DNA of 55,137 nt from an uncultured Prevotella sp. Lineage in GTDB: Bacteria; Bacteroidota; Bacteroidia; Bacteroidales; Bacteroidaceae. The first letter of the stretch is position 1; every line of letters begins with the position of its first letter. The notes beneath the pieces were generated by a model. That model was not told the DNA's origin. It ran no database searches and saw only the letters and a list, made by a program, of their open reading frames with translations. The translations under genes were made by a program, and so were the position numbers. Of this stretch, positions 9,612-17,743 are shown piece after piece. The stretch spans positions 1 through 55,137 of the forward strand of contig CALUFA010000016.1 in NCBI GenBank assembly GCA_944319795.1, written 5' to 3'.

Positions 9612-9950
9612 TTTTCTCACATAGTGCGGCAGTTCCTCCGGTATCACCATCGACACCTCTACGATGCCCGTTACGCGCCCGTCGGCGCCGGTCACGGCCG
9701 TCTGGTAGATCATCTTCCTCACGCCCTCTTTCTCGATGGTGTATGCGTTGGTGCCGCCCTCCTTGAGCAGCCGGCGTATGATGCCGGCGGCGCGCTCGCC
9801 GTGGCAGTCGAAGAGGCTGCGGCCTATCAGGTCGCCGTGCTTGCGGTACGTCTCGCGCGCCCTGCGGTTCATATACCTTATCACGCCCTCGGCGTCGGCC
9901 GCGGTCACGGCGCACGCCATGCCCTCGGCCCATTCAAAGTTGTTGCTCAT
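9609..9950 (-). CDS. Small PAS-domain protein
   Basis: The 113-residue protein is one PAS fold and little else: AEGMACAVTAADAEGVIRYMNRRARETYRKHGDLIGRSLFDCH is the typical first half (strand, N-R/A-x-A helix, GxxLFDCH), and IYQTAVTGADGRVTGIVEVSMVIPEELP the C-terminal hairpin. With no histidine kinase, GGDEF or DNA-binding part, it may be a free-standing sensor or ligand-binding module. The ligand is unknown. It lies alone between two repeat blocks. Confidence 0.85.
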   Translation of the reverse strand: MSNNFEWAEGMACAVTAADAEGVIRYMNRRARETYRKHGDLIGRSLFDCHGERAAGIIRRLLKEGGTNAYTIEKEGVRKMIYQTAVTGADGRVTGIVEVSMVIPEELPHYVRK

Positions 9951-9970
9951 TGCTGTTTTCCTTTTTAATG

Positions 9971-10110
9971 TTTAGTCATATTTGTTGTTTACGGTCAATA
10001 AAACGACTAAAAAACGACTAAATTTCAGTTGTTTTTAGTCATTTTCAGCCGCTTTTCAGTCATTTTTTTAGTCATTTTCAGCCGCTTTTTAGTCATTTTC
10101 AGTCGTTTTC
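9971..10110. repeat. TTTAGTCATTTTCAGCCGC word repeat running into a gene end
   Basis: Words such as AGTCATTTTCAGCCGCTTTT and AAAACGACTAAA are repeated several times between the PAS gene and the AlbA-domain gene. The right end continues into the coding sequence on the minus strand, where GAA AAC GAC encodes the last residues (TTEND) before the stop at 10089. It separates two genes on the same strand and has some inverted copies (ACGACTAAA against TTTAGTC). Confidence 0.8.
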
Positions 10111-11762
10111 GCTTGAATTGGCCACCAATGTTTTCCATTGGATTTTATAAGTCTTTTACTCTTCATTTCCTTCAGAATATTACTTAGATGTTTACTTTTT
10201 TGTTCCTCGTTTTTAGTTGCAGGCAGTACCGAGGCTACATATTCCATTATCTCGGCTCGCGTAGCCCCTTTGTCAGAGCTGTTTACAAACTGCCCTATCA
10301 TTTGGAAAAGGCGTTCTTTTTCGAGTCCTTTTACTTTGTTGTAATGCGGCAGTTGATGGGTGATTTGCGCCACGCTTAGTGATATTGTATAGTTTGGCGA
10401 CCTGCCTTCAATCAGTCCGTTCGCTTTAAGGTGCTTTATGGCGAAAGGCGTTATGGGTTTGTGTTTTTGCACTGCGTCGAGCCAGATACATTCTTGCAGT
10501 GACAAAGAGTGGTTGTCTTTCAGTAGTTTTGCGTAGTTATCATTGATTGTCTTGCCATATATTTTCACTACGACTTCTTTTCTAACGTTGTCTATCTCGT
10601 AGTCGGGCATCGGAAAAAAGCGTTCCCTTTGCAGCGTGTACATTTTCTTTATGCCCCGTCCTATGGTGTCGATCATATTGTAGTTGTACATTGCCCGGCA
10701 CAGGCATCGGTTGCGGTAGTAGCGTTGCGGTCCTATGTTTTCAAGCACGTTCTCGACAGTTCCGGGTGCAAAGTCTCCTCCATTGGCGTAATACAGATAT
10801 CCGGGGTTTTCTACGAAGTTGATGCGCTGTTGCAAACGATAGTCTTGATGTGCAATGCAGTTGTGCAGGGCTTCGCGTATGGAATAATCGTCATATTGCT
10901 TCATCGTGTCAGGAAACAGCGTTCCGCCGGGCAGTTCCCTCATAGTCAGGTTGCGTATTTTAGCCAAAACGTTGTCAACGGTAACAATAAACGGAATGGT
11001 AAAGTGTTCATAGTCAATCACTATTTTGTTCTCATCATTCAGCGCCCATGTTATTTCGGCCACGGCCGGACGCAACTTTACCGCTGATTCAGGTTTCCCA
11101 AGCAACAGCAGGGCGGCGCGCGTGAGCTTGCCTTCAGTCATTACTCCGCTGTTGTGCAGGAATTCTGCGTTGCTCCAGCTGTCGATTTCCTCAGACGGTA
11201 TCTTGTTGTGTACCTTCTTGAACATTATCCTTGCTTTTGCCAAAGCCATGTCGTCAAGGTCGGCGAGTGTCGCGTTTGGTACGGTTTCCGCAGACCAGTC
11301 AGGCGTGGGCGGCTGGTTGCGTATCTCGTCCTGCTTGCCTTGATCAAGCGGCTTGAGGCTTTCTCCGTAGCGTCCGTATGCAATGTTTTTCCAGCACATA
11401 ACAATGTTGTGCGGCGTTGCAGGTATTTGGAATATAAGTACACGTTTGCCTTCAACGCATACGGTTGCTATTTCCCTGAACATATGGTTGCCGGTAGTGT
11501 GTTGTGCCATGTCGTTTTTCAGCTTGTTAAGTGATTGTTCACTGTTTTTGAACGACGTGCCCACTATCTCGCGCGTCTTGTCGGTTACTCCGAATATGAG
11601 CCATGCAAAGTCTGTTCCGCGTAGGTTGGCTTCGTTGCTCAATGCGGAAAAGTATTTGCCGAGTTCGTTTATGTCGAATGAGCTTTTGGCTTCCTTGAAT
11701 TCTACAACTTCGTTTTCGGGCGATAGCAGAAGCGTTTGAAGCATGTCGTTGAAGTCGGTCAT
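10089..11762 (-). CDS. AlbA/Schlafen-domain ATP-binding regulator-like protein
   Basis: The N-terminus (VVEFKEAKSSFDINELGKYFSALSNEANLRGTDFAWLIFGV) is the AlbA_2/Schlafen-type nucleic-acid-binding domain. It is followed by a middle region with YDDYSIREALHNCIAHQDY, the GHKL-type ATP-binding pattern of this family (COG2865), and a winged-helix-like C-terminus. Such proteins are usually called transcriptional regulators or putative DNA-binding proteins, and some occur in defence loci; the function is not established. I place the start at 11762 (MTDFND, 557 residues) because a -7 box at 11788-11795 lies between it and the further-upstream ATG at 11819. It contains more A+T than its neighbours. Confidence 0.85.
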   Translation of the reverse strand: MTDFNDMLQTLLLSPENEVVEFKEAKSSFDINELGKYFSALSNEANLRGTDFAWLIFGVTDKTREIVGTSFKNSEQSLNKLKNDMAQHTTGNHMFREIATVCVEGKRVLIFQIPATPHNIVMCWKNIAYGRYGESLKPLDQGKQDEIRNQPPTPDWSAETVPNATLADLDDMALAKARIMFKKVHNKIPSEEIDSWSNAEFLHNSGVMTEGKLTRAALLLLGKPESAVKLRPAVAEITWALNDENKIVIDYEHFTIPFIVTVDNVLAKIRNLTMRELPGGTLFPDTMKQYDDYSIREALHNCIAHQDYRLQQRINFVENPGYLYYANGGDFAPGTVENVLENIGPQRYYRNRCLCRAMYNYNMIDTIGRGIKKMYTLQRERFFPMPDYEIDNVRKEVVVKIYGKTINDNYAKLLKDNHSLSLQECIWLDAVQKHKPITPFAIKHLKANGLIEGRSPNYTISLSVAQITHQLPHYNKVKGLEKERLFQMIGQFVNSSDKGATRAEIMEYVASVLPATKNEEQKSKHLSNILKEMKSKRLIKSNGKHWWPIQAKTTEND

Positions 11763-11787
11763 GTGGCCAGCGTTTGTTACGTTTTTG

Positions 11788-11795
11788 CAAATATA
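11788..11795 (-). promoter_or_regulatory. -7 box deciding the AlbA-gene start
   Basis: The minus strand reads TATATTTG (TAnnTTTG), with TTG about 21 bases upstream. A transcription start near 11781 leaves a 19-base leader to the ATG at 11762 and excludes the ATG at 11819. Confidence 0.65.
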
Positions 11796-11826
11796 GCGAC
11801 TATTTCCGGATACCGTCAAGTTGGAA

Positions 11827-13374
11827 TTACTCCTCGGCCATCCACTTGTCGATGGTCTTCGTCTGCCGGCTGAAGTTTATTCCGAGCTTTATCACCCGCC
11901 GTCCGTCGGCCTTGAAGGGCTCGGCGTAGCCCTTCTCGTTGATCTGGCGCATGGCCTCCTCGGCTGTGCCGTCGAGCTTGAACTCCATTACGTATACGTA
12001 CTTGTCGGTCTTCATTACGAGGTCAACGCGGCCGTTTGACGTGCGGTATTCCACGCCGGCGTGGAAGCCCATGAGGCGGAATACGATGAACAGCACGTTC
12101 TGGTAGTGCACCTCAAGGTCGCGCTGCATCTCGTAGGGTATGTCGGCGTAGAACGAGCGCAGGCGCGTGAGGAATGCGTCGTAGTCGCCGCGGCGCGCCT
12201 CCTGCACGAAGCGGCTTATCTCGAATGCCGTCTTGCCGCGCGTCACGGTGGTGTAGTATGGCATGAGGTACTTGATGAAGCCGCGCTCCACCTCCTCGTT
12301 GGGGAATCCGAGGGTGTAATACATGAACTCCTTGTCGTAGTCCTTAATCGTGAGGTATCCGCTCTGGTATATCACGGGTATGGGGTCGGTCGAAGCCGGG
12401 TCGATGCTGTTGAGCACGTCTTCGGACGTTACGTCGTGCGACATCTCCTCGAGGTCGTAGTTGTGCATCTGGAGCAGCTTGACGAGATAGGTCGGCGTGC
12501 CCGTCTCGAACCAGTAGTTGCCGAACTTCTTCTTGGCAAACGTGTTGAGCAGGCTGAATGGGTTGTACACTCCCGGTGCGTTTTCCTCGAACCGGTAGCC
12601 GTCGTACTGCCGCTTAAGCTCGGCCAGGCAGTCTGCGTATGTCATGCCTTGGGCCGCGGCCAGCTCTTCGATGTCGTCCTTGAAGTCGGTCTCAAGCTCC
12701 GTTTCGCTTACGCCGCAGATGTCGTACATCGCGTCCCACATTGATATGTCGTTGAGGTTGTTGAGGTCGGAAAATACGCTTACCTTGCCGAACTTCGTCA
12801 CGCCCGTGAGCATGGCGAAGCGTATGTCGCCGTCGCGGCTCTTCAGCGCGCCGTAAAACGGCTTCAGCGTTTCGCGGTAGGCGTTTTGCAGACCGTCGTT
12901 GCCGATGGCCTGGAGCATGGGCTTGTCGTACTCGTCGACGAGTATCACGACGCGCTGCCCGGTCTTCTCACGGGCGCGCTGTATTACTCCGTCGAAGCGC
13001 ATTGCGAGGCTTTTCTCGGCCGGGTTGCAGCCGTATAGCTTTTCCCATGCCTCCAACGCCTTGTTGAGTATGTCGTCAAGGTCTCCCGGGCGGTCGTATT
13101 TCTGCGTGTTGAGGTCGAGGTGCAGTATGGGGTGGGGCGTCCAGTCTTTGGCCAGCGAGTCGATTGCCAGGCCCTTGAACAGTTCCCTCTTGCCCTCGAA
13201 ATACGCCTGTATGGTGCTGATTAGCAGGCTCTTGCCGAAGCGGCGCGGGCGGCTGAGGAAGTAATATCTGCCTGTTGTGATGAGCCGGTGTATCAGTTTC
13301 GTCTTGTCGACGTAGTAATAGCCGTCCCTTATCAGGCTCTCGAACTCTTGTATTCCTATGGGATATTGTTTCAT
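11827..13374 (-). CDS. AAA-ATPase-like / PD-(D/E)XK nuclease-like protein
   Basis: The protein matches a large Bacteroidetes family that pairs an AAA-ATPase-like domain (pfam09820) with a C-terminal PD-(D/E)XK nuclease-like domain (DUF1703). MKQYPIGIQEFESLIRDGYY and YVDKTKLI open the protein; SRPRRFGKSLLISTI is the Walker A loop near residue 45; VVILVDEYDKPML is Walker B; and GRVDLVMKTDKYVYVMEFKLDG near residue 450 gives the D...ExK nuclease residues. Many copies per genome are common, and the role is unknown. The start at 13374 (515 residues) follows the -7 box at 13396-13403; an ATG at 13398 falls inside that box. Confidence 0.9.
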   Translation of the reverse strand: MKQYPIGIQEFESLIRDGYYYVDKTKLIHRLITTGRYYFLSRPRRFGKSLLISTIQAYFEGKRELFKGLAIDSLAKDWTPHPILHLDLNTQKYDRPGDLDDILNKALEAWEKLYGCNPAEKSLAMRFDGVIQRAREKTGQRVVILVDEYDKPMLQAIGNDGLQNAYRETLKPFYGALKSRDGDIRFAMLTGVTKFGKVSVFSDLNNLNDISMWDAMYDICGVSETELETDFKDDIEELAAAQGMTYADCLAELKRQYDGYRFEENAPGVYNPFSLLNTFAKKKFGNYWFETGTPTYLVKLLQMHNYDLEEMSHDVTSEDVLNSIDPASTDPIPVIYQSGYLTIKDYDKEFMYYTLGFPNEEVERGFIKYLMPYYTTVTRGKTAFEISRFVQEARRGDYDAFLTRLRSFYADIPYEMQRDLEVHYQNVLFIVFRLMGFHAGVEYRTSNGRVDLVMKTDKYVYVMEFKLDGTAEEAMRQINEKGYAEPFKADGRRVIKLGINFSRQTKTIDKWMAEE

Positions 13375-13395
13375 GTTGCCGTGTTTTTGTATTTG

Positions 13396-13403
13396 CAAAG
13401 ATA
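13396..13403 (-). promoter_or_regulatory. -7 box of the AAA-ATPase gene
   Basis: The minus strand reads TATCTTTG. TTCG, one base off TTTG, lies 19 bases upstream inside the repeated word at 13413-13440, so the repeat may supply part of the promoter. The leader to the ATG at 13374 is about 15 bases. Confidence 0.65.
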
Positions 13404-13412
13404 GCGAATTTT

Positions 13413-13790
13413 AAGTGAAGAACGAAGAGTGAAGAGTGAAAAATCCAATAGCTTTTACGCTAATTTTTGTTTAGCGGTAAGTGGTTGGCATGCAGGTGTT
13501 TATGATGGGGCGGCGTTTTGCATGGCCAAAGGCCGTTGTTTATAATGCATAATACCGCATATTGCAGCGCAATATGCGGTATTGGGTAGGGTGGGGGGAT
13601 TGGAGTTAAGAGGCTGATGGGCCTGATTGGACTGATGAGCCGAATGCGGACAGGGTGAAAATGGTAATGGATTCTTCACTCTTCACTCTTCGTTCTTCAC
13701 TTCCCCGCAATTGGATTCTTCACTCTTCACTCTTCGTTCTTCACTTCCCCGCAATTGGATTCTTCACTCTTCACTCTTCGTTCTTCACTT
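13413..13790. repeat. Inverted word repeat AGTGAAGAACGAAGAGTGAA with three tandem copies on one side
   Basis: One 28-base copy lies at 13413-13440. Three inverted copies lie at 13675-13702, 13719-13746 and 13763-13790, with a 44-base period. Between them, in about 230 bases without a gene, are a perfect 15-base hairpin (13551-13583, AATACCGCATATTGC with a 3-base loop), a CGCTAA/TTAGCG dyad near 13455-13480 and a GGGCCTGATTGG word at 13618-13640. The right end touches the stop of polA. Confidence 0.85.
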
Positions 13791-13794
13791 AACC

Positions 13795-16560
13795 TCAGTG
13801 CGCCTCGAGCCAGTTCTTGCCCCATCCGCAGTCGGCGGTGAGTGGAACGTCCAAGGGGTAGGCGTTCTGCATTTCTTCCAAAACGATTTGTTCTACTCGT
13901 TCCTTCTCGTCGGGGTAGACGCTGAAGTTGAGTTCGTCGTGCACCTGGAGTATCATTTTCGAGCGCAGGCCCTCGTCGGCGAAGCGGCGGTGGATGCGCA
14001 CCATTGCTATCTTTATTATGTCGGCGGCCGTGCCCTGTATGGGTGCGTTGACGGCGTTGCGCTCGGCGAAGCCGCGCACGGTTGCGTTGTGCGACGCTAT
14101 GTCTGGCAGGTAGCGGCGGCGGTGCATCAGCGTCTCGGCGTAGCCGTGCTCGCGCGCCGTCTGCTTGGCCTGCTCCATGTAGTCGGCCACGCGCGGGAAC
14201 GTGGCGAAGTAGCCGTCGATCAGCTCCGTAGCCTCCTTGCGGCTGATGTCGAGGCGCTCGGCCAGTCCGAACACGGTGATGCCGTATATGATGCCGAAGT
14301 TGGCCCGCTTGGCGCGCGTGCGCTGGTCGCGCGTAACGTCGCCGATGTCCTCGTGGTATATCTTGGCGGCCGTGGCGGCGTGTATGTCGTGGCCCGAGCG
14401 GAAGGCTTCCTGCATGTTGGCGTCGCCGCTTAGGTGGGCCATGACGCGCAGCTCTATCTGCGAGTAGTCGGCCGAGAAGAACAGGCAGCCCTCCTCGGGC
14501 ACGAAGGCGCGGCGTATCTCCTTGCCGTCCTCGCCGCGCACGGGTATGTTCTGAAGGTTGGGGTCTGACGACGAGAGCCGCCCCGTGGCCGTAACCGTCT
14601 GGTTGAACGACGTGTGTATGTGGCCCGTGCGCGGGTTTACGAGCTTGGGCAGTGCGTCGACGTATGTGCCGAGCAGCTTCTTCAACCCCCTGTGTTCCAA
14701 TATCTTGCCTACTATCTCGCTCTTGCCGCGCAGCTGCTGGAGCACTTCCTCAGAGGTTACGTACTGCCCCGTCTTGGTCTTCTTCGGCTTCTCCACTATC
14801 TTCATCTTGCCGAAGAGTATCTCGCCCACCTGCTTCGGCGATGCTATGTTGAACTCCTCGCCGGCCATTTGGTATATTTCCCTCTCGATGTCGGCCATGC
14901 GCGCCGTGAGCATCGCCGACGTTTCGCCGAGCGAGCCGGTGTCGATGCGCACGCCGCCCATCTCCATGTCGGCCAGCACCTGCACCAACGGCATCTCCAC
15001 TTCGTTGAACAGCGGCCACGCGCCGGCGTCCTTAAGCCGCGGCTCCAACAGGTTTTTCAGGCGCAGGGTTACGTCGGCGTCTTCGGCGGCGTACTCGTAC
15101 ACCTCCTCCGGCCGCAGGTCCCTCATCGACCGCTGGCCCTTGCCCTTCGGCCCGATAAGCTCGTCTATGTGTATCGTCTTGTATCCGAGGTAAGCCTCGG
15201 CCATGTAGTCCATGTTGTGGCGCAGCTCGGGTTGCAGAAGGTAATGGGCTATCATCGTGTCGAACATTTCGCCCCCGAGCCTCACGCCGTAGTTGGCCAG
15301 CACCTCGAGGTCGTACTTTATGTTTTGCCCGATTTTGAGTATCGAGGCGCTTTCATATACCGGTTTGAAAATATTAACTATCTTTTGCGCCTCTTCACGT
15401 TCGGCCGGAACGGGCACGTAAAACGCCTCAAATTCCCCGACCGAGAAGCTCAGGCCGACCAATTCGGCGTCGATTGCCGAGGTGGAAGTCGTCTCCGTGT
15501 CTAAACTTAAAAAACTCTTTGTCAAGAAAAAGTCACGGATTTTCAGCATATCTTCTTCTTTATCAACGAGTTTGTACGTATGCGGCGTGTCGTTTAACGC
15601 TCTGAGAATCGATTTTTCCGCGCCGTCCGCCTCTTCGGTCGGGTTTTCCGCAAATAAATCGAGCTGTTGATTAGCTTTTATTTTGTTGTTTTCACTTCTG
15701 TTAAGAAACTTGTCCAAGAGCGTCTTAAACTCCAATTCCTGGAATATCCGGCGCAGTTCGTCGGTGTCGGGTTCGGTCACGCGCAGTTCGTCCAAGTTCA
15801 GCTCAACGGGCACGTCGGTGCGTATCGTTGCGAGAAACTTCGAGAAACGTATCTGCTCCTTGTTCTCCTCGACCTTCTTCTTCAGCGCGCCCTTCAGCTC
15901 GGCGGTGCGCTCGAGGAGCGAGTCTATCGAGCCGAACTGCTGCAGCAGCTTGACGGCCGTCTTCTCGCCCACGCCCGGGCAGCCCGGAATGTTGTCGGCG
16001 GCGTCGCCCATAAGGCCGAGCAGGTCGACCACCTGGGCCGTCGACCCGATGCCGTACTTCCGGCAAACGCCGTCGGCGTCGAGCGTCTCGTATCCTCCGC
16101 CGTGGCGCGGCCGGTACATCACCACGTTGCCGCCCACTAACTGGCCGTAGTCCTTGTCGGGCGTCAGCATGTACGTCTTGATGCCCTCGCGGCCGGCTTT
16201 CGCCGCAAGGGTGCCTATCACGTCGTCTGCCTCGAAGCCCTCGGCCTCGAGTATGGGTATGCGCATGGCCCTCAGTATGTCTTTTATTATAGGTACGGCG
16301 AGGCGTATGTCCTCGGGCGTCTCCTCGCGCTGCGCCTTGTATTGGGCGTAAGCCTCGCTGCGGAAGGTCGGCCCGTGGGGGTCGAAGGCTACGCCGAGAT
16401 ACGTCGGGCGCTCCTTGGCCAGCACCTCGTTGAGCGTGTTGCAGAAACCCATGACGGCCGACGTGTTCATGCCTTTCGAGTTTATCCTCGGGTTCTTTAT
16501 AAACGCGTAATAAGCCCTGTAAATCAAGGCGTAAGCGTCTAAAAGGAATAGTTTATCCAT
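13795..16560 (-). CDS. polA: DNA polymerase I
   Basis: PolA fills gaps and removes RNA primers during repair and lagging-strand synthesis. The 921-residue protein has all three parts. The N-terminal 5'-3' exonuclease runs from MDKLFLLDAYALIYRAYYAF to GCPGVGEKTAVKLL. The 3'-5' exonuclease near residues 340-500 has the acidic DTETTS motif, so proofreading looks intact. The polymerase has motif A DYSQIELRVMAHLSGD, motif B RTRAKRANFGIIYG and motif C QVHDEL. It is divergent from the polyprenyl synthase gene, with an 85-base AT-rich space that must hold both promoters. Confidence 0.98.
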   Translation of the reverse strand: MDKLFLLDAYALIYRAYYAFIKNPRINSKGMNTSAVMGFCNTLNEVLAKERPTYLGVAFDPHGPTFRSEAYAQYKAQREETPEDIRLAVPIIKDILRAMRIPILEAEGFEADDVIGTLAAKAGREGIKTYMLTPDKDYGQLVGGNVVMYRPRHGGGYETLDADGVCRKYGIGSTAQVVDLLGLMGDAADNIPGCPGVGEKTAVKLLQQFGSIDSLLERTAELKGALKKKVEENKEQIRFSKFLATIRTDVPVELNLDELRVTEPDTDELRRIFQELEFKTLLDKFLNRSENNKIKANQQLDLFAENPTEEADGAEKSILRALNDTPHTYKLVDKEEDMLKIRDFFLTKSFLSLDTETTSTSAIDAELVGLSFSVGEFEAFYVPVPAEREEAQKIVNIFKPVYESASILKIGQNIKYDLEVLANYGVRLGGEMFDTMIAHYLLQPELRHNMDYMAEAYLGYKTIHIDELIGPKGKGQRSMRDLRPEEVYEYAAEDADVTLRLKNLLEPRLKDAGAWPLFNEVEMPLVQVLADMEMGGVRIDTGSLGETSAMLTARMADIEREIYQMAGEEFNIASPKQVGEILFGKMKIVEKPKKTKTGQYVTSEEVLQQLRGKSEIVGKILEHRGLKKLLGTYVDALPKLVNPRTGHIHTSFNQTVTATGRLSSSDPNLQNIPVRGEDGKEIRRAFVPEEGCLFFSADYSQIELRVMAHLSGDANMQEAFRSGHDIHAATAAKIYHEDIGDVTRDQRTRAKRANFGIIYGITVFGLAERLDISRKEATELIDGYFATFPRVADYMEQAKQTAREHGYAETLMHRRRYLPDIASHNATVRGFAERNAVNAPIQGTAADIIKIAMVRIHRRFADEGLRSKMILQVHDELNFSVYPDEKERVEQIVLEEMQNAYPLDVPLTADCGWGKNWLEAH

Positions 16561-16621
16561 GTTTTATAAGTTTTTTACGTGTAAAGTTAGTTATTTTTTG
16601 GCATTAATCGGAGAAAATCAT

Positions 16622-16629
16622 TACTTTTG
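16622..16629 (+). promoter_or_regulatory. -7 box of the polyprenyl synthase gene
   Basis: TACTTTTG (TAnnTTTG) is preceded about 20 bases upstream by TTTTTTGG. The start would be near 16636, so the leader to the ATG at 16646 is only about 10 bases. This rules out the in-frame ATG at 16559. Confidence 0.65.
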
Positions 16630-16645
16630 TATCAAATTTATTAGC

Positions 16646-17626
16646 ATGACCGATTACTTATCTCTCATTAAAGAACCGATTAAGGACGAACTGGAGCAGT
16701 TCATCAGCCTGTTCAACGCCTCGCTCACGCACGAAGGCAAGCTGCAGGAAGAGATCTTCGCGCGCATCCGCAACCGGGCCGGCAAGCGCATGCGGCCGAT
16801 GCTCATCATGCTCATGGCGCGCAACTATGGCAACGTGAACGATGCCACGCTACATGCGGCAGTAGGTCTCGAGCTGCTCCACACGGCTTCGCTCGTACAC
16901 GACGACGTGGTAGACGAGAGCCGCGAGCGCCGCGGGCAGGCCTCGGTCAACGCCGTGTACGACAACAAGGTGGCCGTGCTCGTAGGCGACTACATCCTCT
17001 CGACGGCCCTGCTGCACGTCTCGATAACGCATAACGAACTGATAGTAAGATACTTGGCCGAGCTCGGCCGCACGCTCTCAGACGGCGAGATACTCCAGCT
17101 TACCTCTATCGGCGACGAGGAAATATCCGAACAGACGTATTACGAGATAATCAGCCGCAAGACGGCCGCGCTCTTCGAAGCCTGCTGCGCCATCGGCGCA
17201 ATATCGGCCGGAGTGCCCGAAGAGAGGGTGGGCGAGGCCAAGCGCTTCGGCAAGACGCTCGGCATAATATTCCAAATCCGCGACGACATCTTTGACTATT
17301 ACGACTCGCCCGAAATAGGCAAGCCCACCGGTAACGACATGGCCGAGGGCAAGCTCACCCTGCCGGCCATCTACGCCCTCAACTCGACGGGCGACGAGGC
17401 CATGCTCGCCATAGCGCGCAAGGTGAAGGCCGGCACCGTGGACCAAGGCGAAATATCGCAGCTCGTAGAGTTCACCAAGGCCAACGGCGGCATAGAATAC
17501 GCCGAGCGCCGCATGCAGGAGCTGCACGACGACGCCCTGCGCTTCATCAACAACGAAGTGGCCGACGGCCCGATACGCAGCGGCCTGCAGGCTTACTTAG
17601 ACTTCGTGGTGAAAAGAACGAAGTGA
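16646..17626 (+). CDS. Polyprenyl (all-trans) diphosphate synthase
   Basis: The enzyme condenses isopentenyl diphosphate onto allylic diphosphates to make the long isoprenoid chain of menaquinone. The 326-residue protein has both aspartate-rich motifs: LVHDDVVDES (first, near residue 85) and FQIRDDIFDYYDSP (second, near 213), plus GKRMRPMLIML near residue 50. It resembles the octaprenyl/heptaprenyl synthases (IspB/HepT group); chain length cannot be read from sequence. Its stop codon is the first base triplet of the stop-to-stop palindrome that separates it from deoC. Confidence 0.93.
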   Translation: MTDYLSLIKEPIKDELEQFISLFNASLTHEGKLQEEIFARIRNRAGKRMRPMLIMLMARNYGNVNDATLHAAVGLELLHTASLVHDDVVDESRERRGQASVNAVYDNKVAVLVGDYILSTALLHVSITHNELIVRYLAELGRTLSDGEILQLTSIGDEEISEQTYYEIISRKTAALFEACCAIGAISAGVPEERVGEAKRFGKTLGIIFQIRDDIFDYYDSPEIGKPTGNDMAEGKLTLPAIYALNSTGDEAMLAIARKVKAGTVDQGEISQLVEFTKANGGIEYAERRMQELHDDALRFINNEVADGPIRSGLQAYLDFVVKRTK

Positions 17627-17743
17627 AAGGTGATTTAAAGGTAAAAGGGTAAAAAAGTAAAAAGGTAAAAAAGCAAGGGAAGATGCAACCTGTTTTTTTT
17701 ACCTTTTTACTTTTTTACCCTTTTACCTTTAAATCACCTTTCA
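17624..17743. terminator. Perfect stop-to-stop palindrome between convergent genes
   Basis: Bases 17624-17672 are the exact inverse complement of 17695-17743 (49 bases), with a 22-base loop. The arms consist of GGTAAAA/AAGGTGA words. The palindrome starts with the stop codon of the synthase gene and ends with that of deoC, and the symmetry breaks just outside both. It can serve as a two-way terminator. Confidence 0.88.
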
